Shown piece after piece: positions 15,321 to 22,972 of a DNA stretch of 39,910 nucleotides (position 1 is the first letter of the stretch; each line of letters opens with the position of its first letter). The stretch is from the NCBI GenBank assembly GCA_017537905.1, contig JAFYJX010000018.1, forward strand, positions 1 through 39,910, written 5' to 3'. The position numbers were made by a program, and so were the translations under genes. Source of the stretch: Clostridiales bacterium. GTDB taxonomy: Bacteria; Bacillota_A; Clostridia; Saccharofermentanales; Saccharofermentanaceae. The notes beneath the pieces are model-generated. The model saw nothing but the letters and a program-made list of their open reading frames with translations. It was not told the origin of the DNA and ran no database searches.

Positions 15321-16865
15321 TCACGATTCCTTCAACTCATCCCATGACTTGGAGTCGTCCACGAAGCCGTCGGCAGACTTGGCCTTGACGATGAGCTTGA
15401 CGATCAGGCCGGAGCAGAGGATCAGGGCAACGACACCCCAGCCGAAGATGATGTTGGCCGTGAGTGAGTATCCGTCCTTGGCGCCGTAGACACCGTGGTT
15501 GTCGCCGGTGATGAGGGTGTAGATGTTCCAGATGAACAATCCTGCAAGCACAATAGGTGAGATGAACTTGATGGAGGGGATGAACCACCAGAAGGGCATC
15601 TTGAACTTGCCTGTGTTGCGGTTGAGCTCATCGAGGATCTTGGTTGTCTTGAAGAACCAGCCGGCAGCGATCATTTCGAGGATACCGGTGATGATAAGTG
15701 TGTAGCTGTTGATGAAGTAGTCGACGATGTCGAGGATCGCGAGGCCTGCACCTGTTACGTAGATGAGGCTGATGACGCCTTCGATGATGCAGATGCTGAG
15801 TGTTGTCTTCTTCTTGCTGAGCTTGAACTTGTCGGAGATGGCAGTCGAGATGCCTTCGATGATCGAGAACAGCGAGTCGATCGCCAGGGTGATCAGGCAG
15901 AAGTAGAAGATGAACGCGAAGATCATGTTGAAGACAGGGCTTCCTGAGATCTGGACGATTGCCTGGGGATAGATGATGAATGCTGTTGCGATGCCTGAAG
16001 AGGACATGTTGTCGAGCATGCCGACGCCTGCCATTGTTGTGAACATAACGACGCCTGCGAGGATGCTGATGAACATGTCGGAGAAAGAAATGATGATCGT
16101 GTCGATTACGATGTTGGAGTCCTTATCGAGGAATGAACCGTATGCGAACATGATCGCCATTGATGTCGAGAGTGAATAGAAAACCTGGCCGATCGCGTCT
16201 ACCCAGAGATTGGAGTCGGTGAGAGCTTTCAAATTGGGAATGAAGAGCTTTGCGAGGCCGGCCATGGCACCGGGCATGGTGATACCGCGGATTGCCATGA
16301 TGAGGAGGCAGATGACAGGGAGGGAAACGGTGTACTTGACAACCTTTCCTACTGTTGTCGTGCCATTACGGATGCAGAGATAGCAGAGTGCCCATGCTGC
16401 GATGAGGCAGCCTACAACGGGCCATGAGATCGTAGTAAACCCTGATGTTACTCCGGTTGTCTTGATCGTTTCGAGCCAGAGGCCGCTTGCAGCTTCAGTG
16501 TCGCCTGTCATTCCGAAGAACTTGTAGCTTAAGACGAACATTAAGATGACCCATGCGAAAACTGCGGCGTAGTAGATCGAGATGCCGATACCGTTGGATA
16601 CTGCGAGCCAGCCGATGCCTTCAGTCTTCTTGTTTAACGCACGCATTGAACCGGGCGCGCCCTTACGGGTATATCTCGCAATAGAGATCTCCATCATGAG
16701 AAGCGGAATGCCGATAACGAGCATTGCAATGAGATAAACAAAAAGGAAAGCGCCGCCGCCGTACTTAGCAGCTAATCCCGGAAACCTCCAGGCATTTCCC
16801 AAACCTACGGCAGAACCGATCGCTGCCAGAATAAAAGCTGATCTTGATGACCATTTTTCGCGCAT
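15321..16865 (-). CDS. Sodium-dependent transporter, NSS (SNF) family
   Basis: A protein of 514 residues with about eleven to twelve membrane segments. The first unwound helix has the family signature 'SAVGLGNAWRFPGLAAKYGGGAF', which binds Na+ and substrate, and the next segments 'LLMMEISIARYTRKGAPGS' also match. Members import amino acids or related amines with sodium. The substrate cannot be told from the sequence. The ATG has a strong GAGGAGGTG site. The gene is divergent from the lipoprotein-ChvE fusion gene, with only 111 bases between the two starts. Confidence 0.95.
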   Translation of the reverse strand: MREKWSSRSAFILAAIGSAVGLGNAWRFPGLAAKYGGGAFLFVYLIAMLVIGIPLLMMEISIARYTRKGAPGSMRALNKKTEGIGWLAVSNGIGISIYYAAVFAWVILMFVLSYKFFGMTGDTEAASGLWLETIKTTGVTSGFTTISWPVVGCLIAAWALCYLCIRNGTTTVGKVVKYTVSLPVICLLIMAIRGITMPGAMAGLAKLFIPNLKALTDSNLWVDAIGQVFYSLSTSMAIMFAYGSFLDKDSNIVIDTIIISFSDMFISILAGVVMFTTMAGVGMLDNMSSSGIATAFIIYPQAIVQISGSPVFNMIFAFIFYFCLITLAIDSLFSIIEGISTAISDKFKLSKKKTTLSICIIEGVISLIYVTGAGLAILDIVDYFINSYTLIITGILEMIAAGWFFKTTKILDELNRNTGKFKMPFWWFIPSIKFISPIVLAGLFIWNIYTLITGDNHGVYGAKDGYSLTANIIFGWGVVALILCSGLIVKLIVKAKSADGFVDDSKSWDELKES

Positions 16866-16915
16866 AAATAAACACCTCCTCGCAACAAGAATAATAATAC
16901 TTCCAATGTAAAGAG

Positions 16916-16946
16916 CAAGTCAAAGAAATATGATTCATGGTAAAAT
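16916..16946 (+). promoter_or_regulatory. Promoter of the lipoprotein-ChvE fusion gene (conserved with the next lipoprotein gene)
   Basis: The sequence CAAGTCAAAGAAA (from 16916), then TGATT, a -10 box TAAAAT (16941-16946) and CGGGTA aligns with the region at 18975-19005 upstream of the related lipoprotein gene. Both have CAAGTCAAA exactly 25 bases before the -10 box. GTCAAA sits 16 bases before the -10 and may be the -35 or an activator site. Confidence 0.6.
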
Positions 16947-16976
16947 GCGGGTAATTGCAATAGGGGGGAGATATTT

Positions 16977-18881
16977 ATGAAAAGAAAGATCATGTCTGTT
17001 TTGATGGCAGCAGTTATGCTTCTCGGCATTCTGACAGGATGCAGCAAGACAACGGCAATGAGCAAGGACAGGTTCATTAAGTCTTGCGGGAAGCTTAAGC
17101 TGACCGAACTGGAAATCGATGAACTGGACAAGATAGAAGAGAACGTTGAAGACGGATTCTATTTTGTCGGCGACGAGGATCTTATCGCAGGCAAATCCAA
17201 GCTCATCGACAACTATCTTAAGATGCTGAAGTTCTCGAAAGCATTTACTTCTGAGGACATCGTGTACATCGCTTTTGCCGCCAAGTGCGCAGGTTATGAG
17301 GACCTCAAGGATATAAAGGATCCTGAGGATGCCGAGATCGACGGCGCATTTGCTTTCCAGATGGATTTTGGGCAGAAGGGCAAGGCCGAGAAATTCATGG
17401 ATGGTGTGGAGTACGTCTTAAAGAAGGTCGGCATCAGGACAAAGAAGCTCACGCCCAAGGAATATTATGTTTCTGAGAATGAAGGATACTTAAGATTCCA
17501 CATAGATCTCGAAAAGCTTGCCGGACTCATTCTCGATGACGACGATACGATGAAGTCGCTGAATAAAAAATACGGCGATGTCGAGAAAGTTTTAGAAGGC
17601 CTTAAGGGCGACATAGCTGTTTCAATTGAGATCAAGGGTTCCACAATTCTTATTTTCGCGGGCGGCGCGGTCAACTCCGAGAAGAAGGTCTACAAAGACT
17701 TCGTTAAGGCTTTCGGTCTTGCAAAAGATCCGATGACTCTGCCGATGAACGAAGAAGCCGCAGAAGACATTGCCGACATGGTTAGTAACTACGTAAAATA
17801 CATTTCTAAGATCGTAAATAAGAAGGTAAACATTCCTACGCCGACTCCGACACCCGATCCTGACGGCAACCCTGACAAGGACAAGAACCCGGGCGTTCAG
17901 GGACAGGGCCAGAAGGCCGGAATCTCATTGCCTACCAAGGATCTTATGAAGTGGAAGCAGGACGGCGAGTTAATGCTGAAAAAGTTCAATGAACAGGGCT
18001 ATGAAGTTGATCTGCAGTTTGCGGGCAATGACATTTCCACTCAGGTCCAGCAGATCCAGAATATGATCTATTCCGGCTGCAAGGTGCTCATCATCGCGCC
18101 CATTGAGAGTTCATCGCTCGGTCAAGTTCTCGATCTGGCAAAGCAGAAGGATGTCAGGGTCATCGCTTATGACAGGATCATTAATGACAACGAAAATGTT
18201 GACTACTTCGTTACTTTTGACCGCTACATGGCAGGCACTCTCCAGGGCGAATATATCAAGAACGCGCTTGATCTGGACAATGCAAAGGACTCGTTCAATA
18301 TGGAGATAACGACAGGCGATCCCGGCGATTACAATGCGGGATTCTTCTTCAATGGTGCAATGGACGTGCTAAGGCCTTATATCGATTCGGGCAAGCTCAA
18401 GGTTGTTTCGGGACAGGTAGATTTTGATTCCTGCACGACCGACGGATGGAGTACAGCCAAGGCACAGTCCAGGGCGGAAAAGATCATTGCATCTTTCTAC
18501 AGTGGCGGAACCAAGATCGACGCATGGCTCTGCTCCAATGATTCAACGGCTCAAGGCGTAGTTAACGCGATCGAAGCTACTTATCCCGGAGACTTTCCGA
18601 TAATCACAGGCATGGACTGCGACATTTTGAGCGTTAGGAATATTATTCATGACAAGCAGTCGATGTCAGTCTTCAATGACAGAAGGACTCTTGCAGAGCG
18701 GGCGGTCCTCATGGCCACACAGCTCCTTAACGGGCAGGATGTTGAAGTCAACGACACCGTGACATACAACAACGGCAAAAAGACCGTTCCATCTTTCCTC
18801 TGTTCGCCCGTATTCGTGGACAAGAATAATTACAAGACGGTCCTGATCGACAGCGGCTATTACACGGCGGACATGATCTGA
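16977..18881 (+). CDS. Lipoprotein fused to a ChvE-like periplasmic sugar-binding domain
   Basis: A protein of 634 residues with a clear three-part build. Residues 1-22 are a lipoprotein signal (GILTGC). Residues 23-282 are an acidic domain that aligns along its length with the stand-alone lipoprotein encoded next (shared 'LEDG-Y-V-DED', 'AFAAK--G-ED-KD--KDPED', 'EGY-RFHID--KLA-LILD-DD', 'SGDIA--VE--G--I-F-AGG'). Residues 285-313 are a Pro/Thr/Asp/Gly linker. Residues 314-634 are a type 1 periplasmic-binding domain of the ChvE multiple-sugar group ('GISLPTKDLMKWKQDG', 'IQNMIYSGCKVLIIAPIES', 'VIAYDRII', 'MEITTGDPGDYNAGFFFNGAMDVL'). The expected partner ATPase and permease are not nearby. Ligand and role of the N-terminal domain are unknown. 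Confidence 0.9.
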   Translation: MKRKIMSVLMAAVMLLGILTGCSKTTAMSKDRFIKSCGKLKLTELEIDELDKIEENVEDGFYFVGDEDLIAGKSKLIDNYLKMLKFSKAFTSEDIVYIAFAAKCAGYEDLKDIKDPEDAEIDGAFAFQMDFGQKGKAEKFMDGVEYVLKKVGIRTKKLTPKEYYVSENEGYLRFHIDLEKLAGLILDDDDTMKSLNKKYGDVEKVLEGLKGDIAVSIEIKGSTILIFAGGAVNSEKKVYKDFVKAFGLAKDPMTLPMNEEAAEDIADMVSNYVKYISKIVNKKVNIPTPTPTPDPDGNPDKDKNPGVQGQGQKAGISLPTKDLMKWKQDGELMLKKFNEQGYEVDLQFAGNDISTQVQQIQNMIYSGCKVLIIAPIESSSLGQVLDLAKQKDVRVIAYDRIINDNENVDYFVTFDRYMAGTLQGEYIKNALDLDNAKDSFNMEITTGDPGDYNAGFFFNGAMDVLRPYIDSGKLKVVSGQVDFDSCTTDGWSTAKAQSRAEKIIASFYSGGTKIDAWLCSNDSTAQGVVNAIEATYPGDFPIITGMDCDILSVRNIIHDKQSMSVFNDRRTLAERAVLMATQLLNGQDVEVNDTVTYNNGKKTVPSFLCSPVFVDKNNYKTVLIDSGYYTADMI

Positions 18882-18889
18882 TAAGGCAG

Positions 18890-18951
18890 GCCCGCCCCTC
18901 TAAAATTCGCTAAAATGCCGTAAACATTGTTTTCGGGCGGGCAAAACAATG
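18890..18951 (+). promoter_or_regulatory. Overlapping inverted repeats with possible pseudoknot
   Basis: CATTGTTTT (18925-18933) and AAAACAATG (18943-18951) are perfect 9-base inverted arms. The 9-base loop between them, CGGGCGGGC, is complementary to GCCCGCCC (18890-18897), which lies nine bases after the stop of the fusion gene. The RNA can form either a long-range hairpin, or an H-type pseudoknot in which loop and upstream strand pair. There is no T run, so simple termination is unlikely. Confidence 0.55.
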
Positions 18952-18974
18952 GATATTATTCATATTCCGCAGAA

Positions 18975-19005
18975 CAAGTCAAAAGAAACTGATTTGTAGT
19001 ATAAT
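18975..19005 (+). promoter_or_regulatory. Promoter of the acidic lipoprotein gene
   Basis: CAAGTCAAAAGAAA, TGATT, -10 box TATAAT (19000-19005) and CGGGTA match the promoter at 16916-16946 in order and spacing. This suggests that the two genes were duplicated together with their control region and are expressed together. Confidence 0.62.
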
Positions 19006-19035
19006 TCGGGTATTCCCAAAAGGAGGGTACTTATT

Positions 19036-19917
19036 ATGAAGAAAGTTAAGGCTATTGCAGTAATTCTTTCAGCTGCTTTGCTTGCGGTTGTTTTTGCAGG
19101 ATGTGCAAAGAATACAACAACTCTTACCGTAGACAAGTTCACTAAGGCCTGCGAGAAGATGAAGCTCGAAGAGTTCGATTTCGATGATTCTCCGGAACTC
19201 GATGACCTCGAAGACGGTATCTACACTGTTGCAGACGAGGATACGGTCGAAGACAAGGAAAAAGATATCGAGGATATGCTCAAGACATTTAAGCTTGACG
19301 GCGTAATCGACACTGATGACGTTGAGGCTTTCGCATTTGCTGCTAAGGCTACAGGTATCGAGGATGTCAAGGATGCTGTTAAGGATCCTGAGGACATCGC
19401 TGATGTCGAGGGCGAAGTTGCTATTGCATTCGTTATGACACTTAAGGAAGACGGTTATGCCAAGGACGTTATGGACGCGATCGAGGAGCTCCTTGATGAC
19501 GCAGACATCGACGTTAAGGACTTCACAAAGCAGGAATACATGGCTTCCAAGAAGGAAGGCTACTTCAGATTCCACATCGACATCGCTAAGCTCGCAAAGC
19601 TCATCCTTGATAACGACGACATCATGGATCTCCTTGAAGAAGCAGGCGACAAGGCTGATATCGACGTTGAAGATCTCCTCGGCTCACTTTCCGGTGACAT
19701 TGCTTTCACAGTAGAGGTCAACGGCAATAACATCTTCTTCCTCGCAGGCGGCTCACTCAATACAAAGCCCACGATTCTTAACAGCTTCGCAAGCTCTTTC
19801 GGCGTTGCAATGAACCCTGTTAAGGTTGCCATGAACGAGAAGCTGGTCTCAGAGAAGCTCGACGATTCACTTGATACTTACTTAAGCAAGCTCAAGAGCG
19901 CAAGCTCCGATCTCTGA
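19036..19917 (+). CDS. Acidic lipoprotein, stand-alone relative of the fusion N-terminal domain
   Basis: A protein of 293 residues with a lipoprotein signal ending in FAGC (Cys22). The rest is strikingly acidic, with many Asp-Asp and Asp-Glu steps (ELDDLEDG, LLDDADIDVKD, LILDNDDIMDLLEEAGDKADIDVEDLLGSL). It aligns without large gaps to residues 1-282 of the fusion protein encoded upstream. I do not recognise a named family. The Asp-rich segments do not match EF-hands, though cation binding is possible. The ATG follows AAAAGGAGGG, and a strong terminator follows the stop. The conserved promoter and close position point to a common job with the fusion protein at the outer face of the membrane. 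Confidence 0.82.
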   Translation: MKKVKAIAVILSAALLAVVFAGCAKNTTTLTVDKFTKACEKMKLEEFDFDDSPELDDLEDGIYTVADEDTVEDKEKDIEDMLKTFKLDGVIDTDDVEAFAFAAKATGIEDVKDAVKDPEDIADVEGEVAIAFVMTLKEDGYAKDVMDAIEELLDDADIDVKDFTKQEYMASKKEGYFRFHIDIAKLAKLILDNDDIMDLLEEAGDKADIDVEDLLGSLSGDIAFTVEVNGNNIFFLAGGSLNTKPTILNSFASSFGVAMNPVKVAMNEKLVSEKLDDSLDTYLSKLKSASSDL

Positions 19918-19940
19918 TCCGGTTATTAACTGAAACTTTT

Positions 19941-19976
19941 AAAGGCTGTGTCCGCTTTCCGGGCGCAGCCTTTTTT
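19941..19976 (+). terminator. Terminator of the acidic lipoprotein gene
   Basis: A GC-rich stem (AAGGCTGTGTCCG with CGGGCGCAGCC, two wobble pairs) is followed by six T residues, 25 bases after the stop codon. Confidence 0.85.
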
Positions 19977-20001
19977 AGTGTGGTAATGATCTGGAATGCC
20001 C

Positions 20002-20116
20002 AGGTTACAGAAATGGTTACAAAAACCGCCGAAAACGTTACCAATTCTGTAACCGGAGGCCAAAAGTTACGAAAATGGTTACAAAACCGGCGAAAATTGT
20101 TGCTGTTTTTGTAACC
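20002..20116. repeat. GGTTACA / TGTAACC array, copy 2
   Basis: Seven related words (GGTTACA twice, CGTTACC, TGTAACC, AGTTACG, GGTTACA, TGTAACC) occur within 115 bases. The spacers carry ACCGCCGAAAA and ACCGGCGAAAA, near-direct repeats of each other. The array fills the gap between the convergent acidic-lipoprotein gene and the ABC permease gene and resembles the array at 15035-15146. Confidence 0.68.
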
Positions 20117-20144
20117 TCATCCTAACAGTGGAAAATGGCTGATA

Positions 20145-21182
20145 TCAGAACATCGACGGCGGGAACAATCTCGACAGCGCTCTTAATGCAGGGCCGAAGT
20201 TTGTGAGGTCCATGAGAATGCCTGAGAACAGGAACGACAAGATCAGGTAGACCGGCAGGATCGAGGAGAATATCTTCGAGCGCGCCGTGCGGATCGGCAG
20301 GAGCGTCATGATGGTGCCGATGACAAACGCGATCAGGGTCGAAAGAAGCGTGTAGATGATCACGTGCAGCGGCGAAAATTCCGTCCGCGACACAATAAAG
20401 CAGACTATAGATACGATCGTTGCAGGGAACGTGAATACCGCGACCTGTATCAATCCCAGATAGATCCTCTCGGCGAGGCCGAAGCGCAGGTAGATCCTGT
20501 TGTCCTGGTCGTTTAAGAACGCGAGGGCGCCTAAGAGCGCGGCGGTGAAGATGAAGAAGCCGGCGAATTTGTAGAGCGGGATCGGGACCTTTTCGGAGCG
20601 GGTGATGGCGTTATAGACGGAGCCTTCGACGCTCTCTAATGCGAAGAGATAATTGTCGTCCATGTATTTGCCGAAGATCTCTTTGAGCTTCGGGTCGTGC
20701 GCGTCGACTTCGTAGCCTCTGGCGGCGAACGTCTCGCTGATTATCTGGCGCGCGGCATATTGGTAGAAGTTCCTGAAGACTTCTTCGCGCGACAGGAAAA
20801 CGAAGCTCGATGCGGGCGTGGCGATCTGCTTTATGTCATAGCGGGAACCTGACGCGGTGAGGTTCTCGGAAAAGCCCTTGGGGAAGACATAAGCGGTGTT
20901 TGCCTTGCCGGATGCGAGGTCGGTATAGATCTCGTCTTCGTCGTCGACTTCGTAGAAGTGGAAGATCGAATTCATCGTGCAGAGCTCGTCGACGATTGCT
21001 TCCGTATCCTCGGAATCATCTTCGTTTAAGACTGCGACGGGGATGTAGATCGATGTTTCTTTCGGAGGGACTAAGATGACCAGCAGGGCCATCAGGATGA
21101 TGACGCCGCTCATTACGTACATCGCGGGATTTATGAGGCTGCGCTTGGCGAGGACCGATAATCTGTTTAAGAATAATTTCAT
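20145..21182 (-). CDS. ABC-2 type transporter permease
   Basis: A protein of 345 residues. The ATG at 21180-21182 overlaps the stop of the preceding permease gene (ATGA); longer forms have no support. It has one membrane segment near the N-terminus (PAMYVMSGVIILMALLVILVPP), an extracytoplasmic domain of about 170 residues, and then five segments in the C-terminal half. This is the layout of ABC-2/YhgE-type exporters. With the adjacent permease it should form the membrane part of one exporter. The substrate is unknown. Confidence 0.88.
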   Translation of the reverse strand: MKLFLNRLSVLAKRSLINPAMYVMSGVIILMALLVILVPPKETSIYIPVAVLNEDDSEDTEAIVDELCTMNSIFHFYEVDDEDEIYTDLASGKANTAYVFPKGFSENLTASGSRYDIKQIATPASSFVFLSREEVFRNFYQYAARQIISETFAARGYEVDAHDPKLKEIFGKYMDDNYLFALESVEGSVYNAITRSEKVPIPLYKFAGFFIFTAALLGALAFLNDQDNRIYLRFGLAERIYLGLIQVAVFTFPATIVSIVCFIVSRTEFSPLHVIIYTLLSTLIAFVIGTIMTLLPIRTARSKIFSSILPVYLILSFLFSGILMDLTNFGPALRALSRLFPPSMF

Positions 21183-22267
21183 AAGAACATCGACCTCATA
21201 AAGAACTTGATCAGGTAGTAGAACGGGTTGAAGACGGCGGCTTTCTGGAAGAAGACCGGCATGAAATCTATAGGGATCAGGCCTCCTGCGAGGTACATGC
21301 ATATCGTGCCTGCGCCGAAAGTGATATAGGATACGGCCGTCGGGCTCTTAACAAGATAGCAAAGGCCCGTGCCGAGTAGCGCGATAATGATGACCACTGG
21401 GATGACCGTGACCAGCGACAGTATCTTCATCGAATCGAAAATGAAGCAGAGGCAGACAAACAGGAGCAGGTAGACCAGATAGATCATGGAGGCGGCGCAC
21501 CCGGTCTCGATCAGGAAGATCTTCCATGTCTTGATGCCGGAGAGCTTGGCGCGCGCCCTGAAGATGTCGTTGTTGCCCTTGAAAAAGAACGAGATGACGA
21601 AGACGGACATCAGCATGATGTAGAGAGTATAGGACGCTGTAAGGCGCTCTCTTACTGCATATTTGGCAACGAGGTCGTTGACGTCGATCTTGTTGTATAA
21701 GGTCTTTCGATCCATTACATATGAGAAGCTGTTGTTCGAGACTTCGCGTTCGATCTCCCAGGCGTCGCTCGCAGACATACCCATTTCTTTCGCATATTCG
21801 CCCGCAGTCAGGATCGAGGCCTGCGCGGTTCCGAGGAGGTCGCTCATCGCGTAGAGGAGGTCATTTACGACGTGCTCTTCGAAAGTATCGGCGTCGCGGT
21901 AAATGACAGAAACCGTCTTGGCGTCCGGTGTTCCCATGTTCTCGATGAAGCCTTCAGGCACGATGATGCCGGCGATCGCGTCGCCTTCATCGACCATGCG
22001 GACGACCTTCTTCTCGGTGCTGACCTGCTTGATGTCGATCGTGTGCTTGACGCTGTCCATCTGCTTGACAAGGCCGATGCCGAGCCTGTTGTAAGCTTCG
22101 TCGTCAGGCACGTAGCATGCGACAGTCGCGATGCTGTCCGTGTTGTCCTCGAAAAGGAACTCTGACGCATACATGACCAAAGCGAGCATGGCAATGCCGA
22201 GTGCCAGAAAATAACACAATACATAGGGAAGGAAAAGCAATACTCTTTTTAAGTATGCCTTGATCAT
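21179..22267 (-). CDS. ABC-2 type transporter permease
   Basis: A protein of 362 residues with the same layout as its neighbour: one N-terminal membrane segment (LLFLPYVLCYFLALGIAMLALVMYA), a large outer domain (about 40-210) and a C-terminal membrane bundle. Its ATG overlaps the stop of the ATPase gene by four bases, and its own stop overlaps the next permease. The three genes are therefore translationally coupled. The pair of unlike permeases suggests a heterodimeric exporter for a peptide, lipid or drug. Confidence 0.88.
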   Translation of the reverse strand: MIKAYLKRVLLFLPYVLCYFLALGIAMLALVMYASEFLFEDNTDSIATVACYVPDDEAYNRLGIGLVKQMDSVKHTIDIKQVSTEKKVVRMVDEGDAIAGIIVPEGFIENMGTPDAKTVSVIYRDADTFEEHVVNDLLYAMSDLLGTAQASILTAGEYAKEMGMSASDAWEIEREVSNNSFSYVMDRKTLYNKIDVNDLVAKYAVRERLTASYTLYIMLMSVFVISFFFKGNNDIFRARAKLSGIKTWKIFLIETGCAASMIYLVYLLLFVCLCFIFDSMKILSLVTVIPVVIIIALLGTGLCYLVKSPTAVSYITFGAGTICMYLAGGLIPIDFMPVFFQKAAVFNPFYYLIKFFMRSMFL

Positions 22268-22902
22268 CCAAGTGCCTCCGCGGGAGGTGTGCCGGCAGGA
22301 AGGAGAGTCGATACGCCGTTCTTAAGAAGGTAGATCTTCGAACAGTGCTTGAACATCTCTTCGCTGTGGCTCGCGATGAAGACGGTGCCGCCTTTGGCCC
22401 TGAATGAATCTATGAAGTTGATGATGTCGTTTTTCGCAGGAATATCGAGCGCTGCCAGAGGCTCGTCCATCAGGAGGATGTCGGGCTTGGAGAGCAGGAC
22501 TGATGCGATCGCCAGACGCTTTTTCATACCGCCTGACATACGCTTGACCTTGAGGTCGATGAATTCGTTTACTTTGAGGATGGAGAGCTCGGTCTCGGTG
22601 AGTTCTTTTAAGATCTCGGCCTTGCTTAAGGGAGTCCACATCTTGAGGTTGTCCATCGCTGTGAGCTCGTCGATCAGGGCGTTTTCCTGGGTGACGAAGC
22701 CGGCTTTGCCGTTAACTTTTATCGTGCCTTTCGATGTTCTGCGAAGGCCGGCGATAGCGGATAACAACGTGGATTTGCCTGAACCGTTAAGGCCTAAGAG
22801 GCCTATGACATCGCCTTTCTCGGCTGAGATCGTTACGTCGGTCAGGACGGTTTTCTTGTACTTGAGCGAGACTTTCTCGATAGTTACGATTGGTTCGGCC
22901 AT
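22264..22902 (-). CDS. ABC transporter ATP-binding protein
   Basis: A protein of 212 residues with all motors of an ABC ATPase: Walker A GLNGSGKS (37-44), a Q-loop region 'VTQENALIDE', signature MSGGMKKR (122-129), Walker B DILLMDE (141-147) and the H-loop His179 (IASHSEE). It resembles the CcmA-like ATPases of ABC-2 exporters. It is the first gene of the exporter operon and is coupled to the first permease by ATGA. The C-terminus is short, without an extra domain. Confidence 0.94.
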   Translation of the reverse strand: MAEPIVTIEKVSLKYKKTVLTDVTISAEKGDVIGLLGLNGSGKSTLLSAIAGLRRTSKGTIKVNGKAGFVTQENALIDELTAMDNLKMWTPLSKAEILKELTETELSILKVNEFIDLKVKRMSGGMKKRLAIASVLLSKPDILLMDEPLAALDIPAKNDIINFIDSFRAKGGTVFIASHSEEMFKHCSKIYLLKNGVSTLLPAGTPPAEALG

Positions 22903-22972
22903 ATATCCCTAACACTCCTTATCAGATAGAGTGATTATAGCATAGAGGAAAATGGGGCAGGGGCAGAACACC

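Noticed and set aside
15040..15324. A 94-codon minus-strand reading frame downstream of the NSS gene
   Set aside because: It passes through the terminator and the GGTTACA array and overlaps the NSS stop; no ribosome site or family features.
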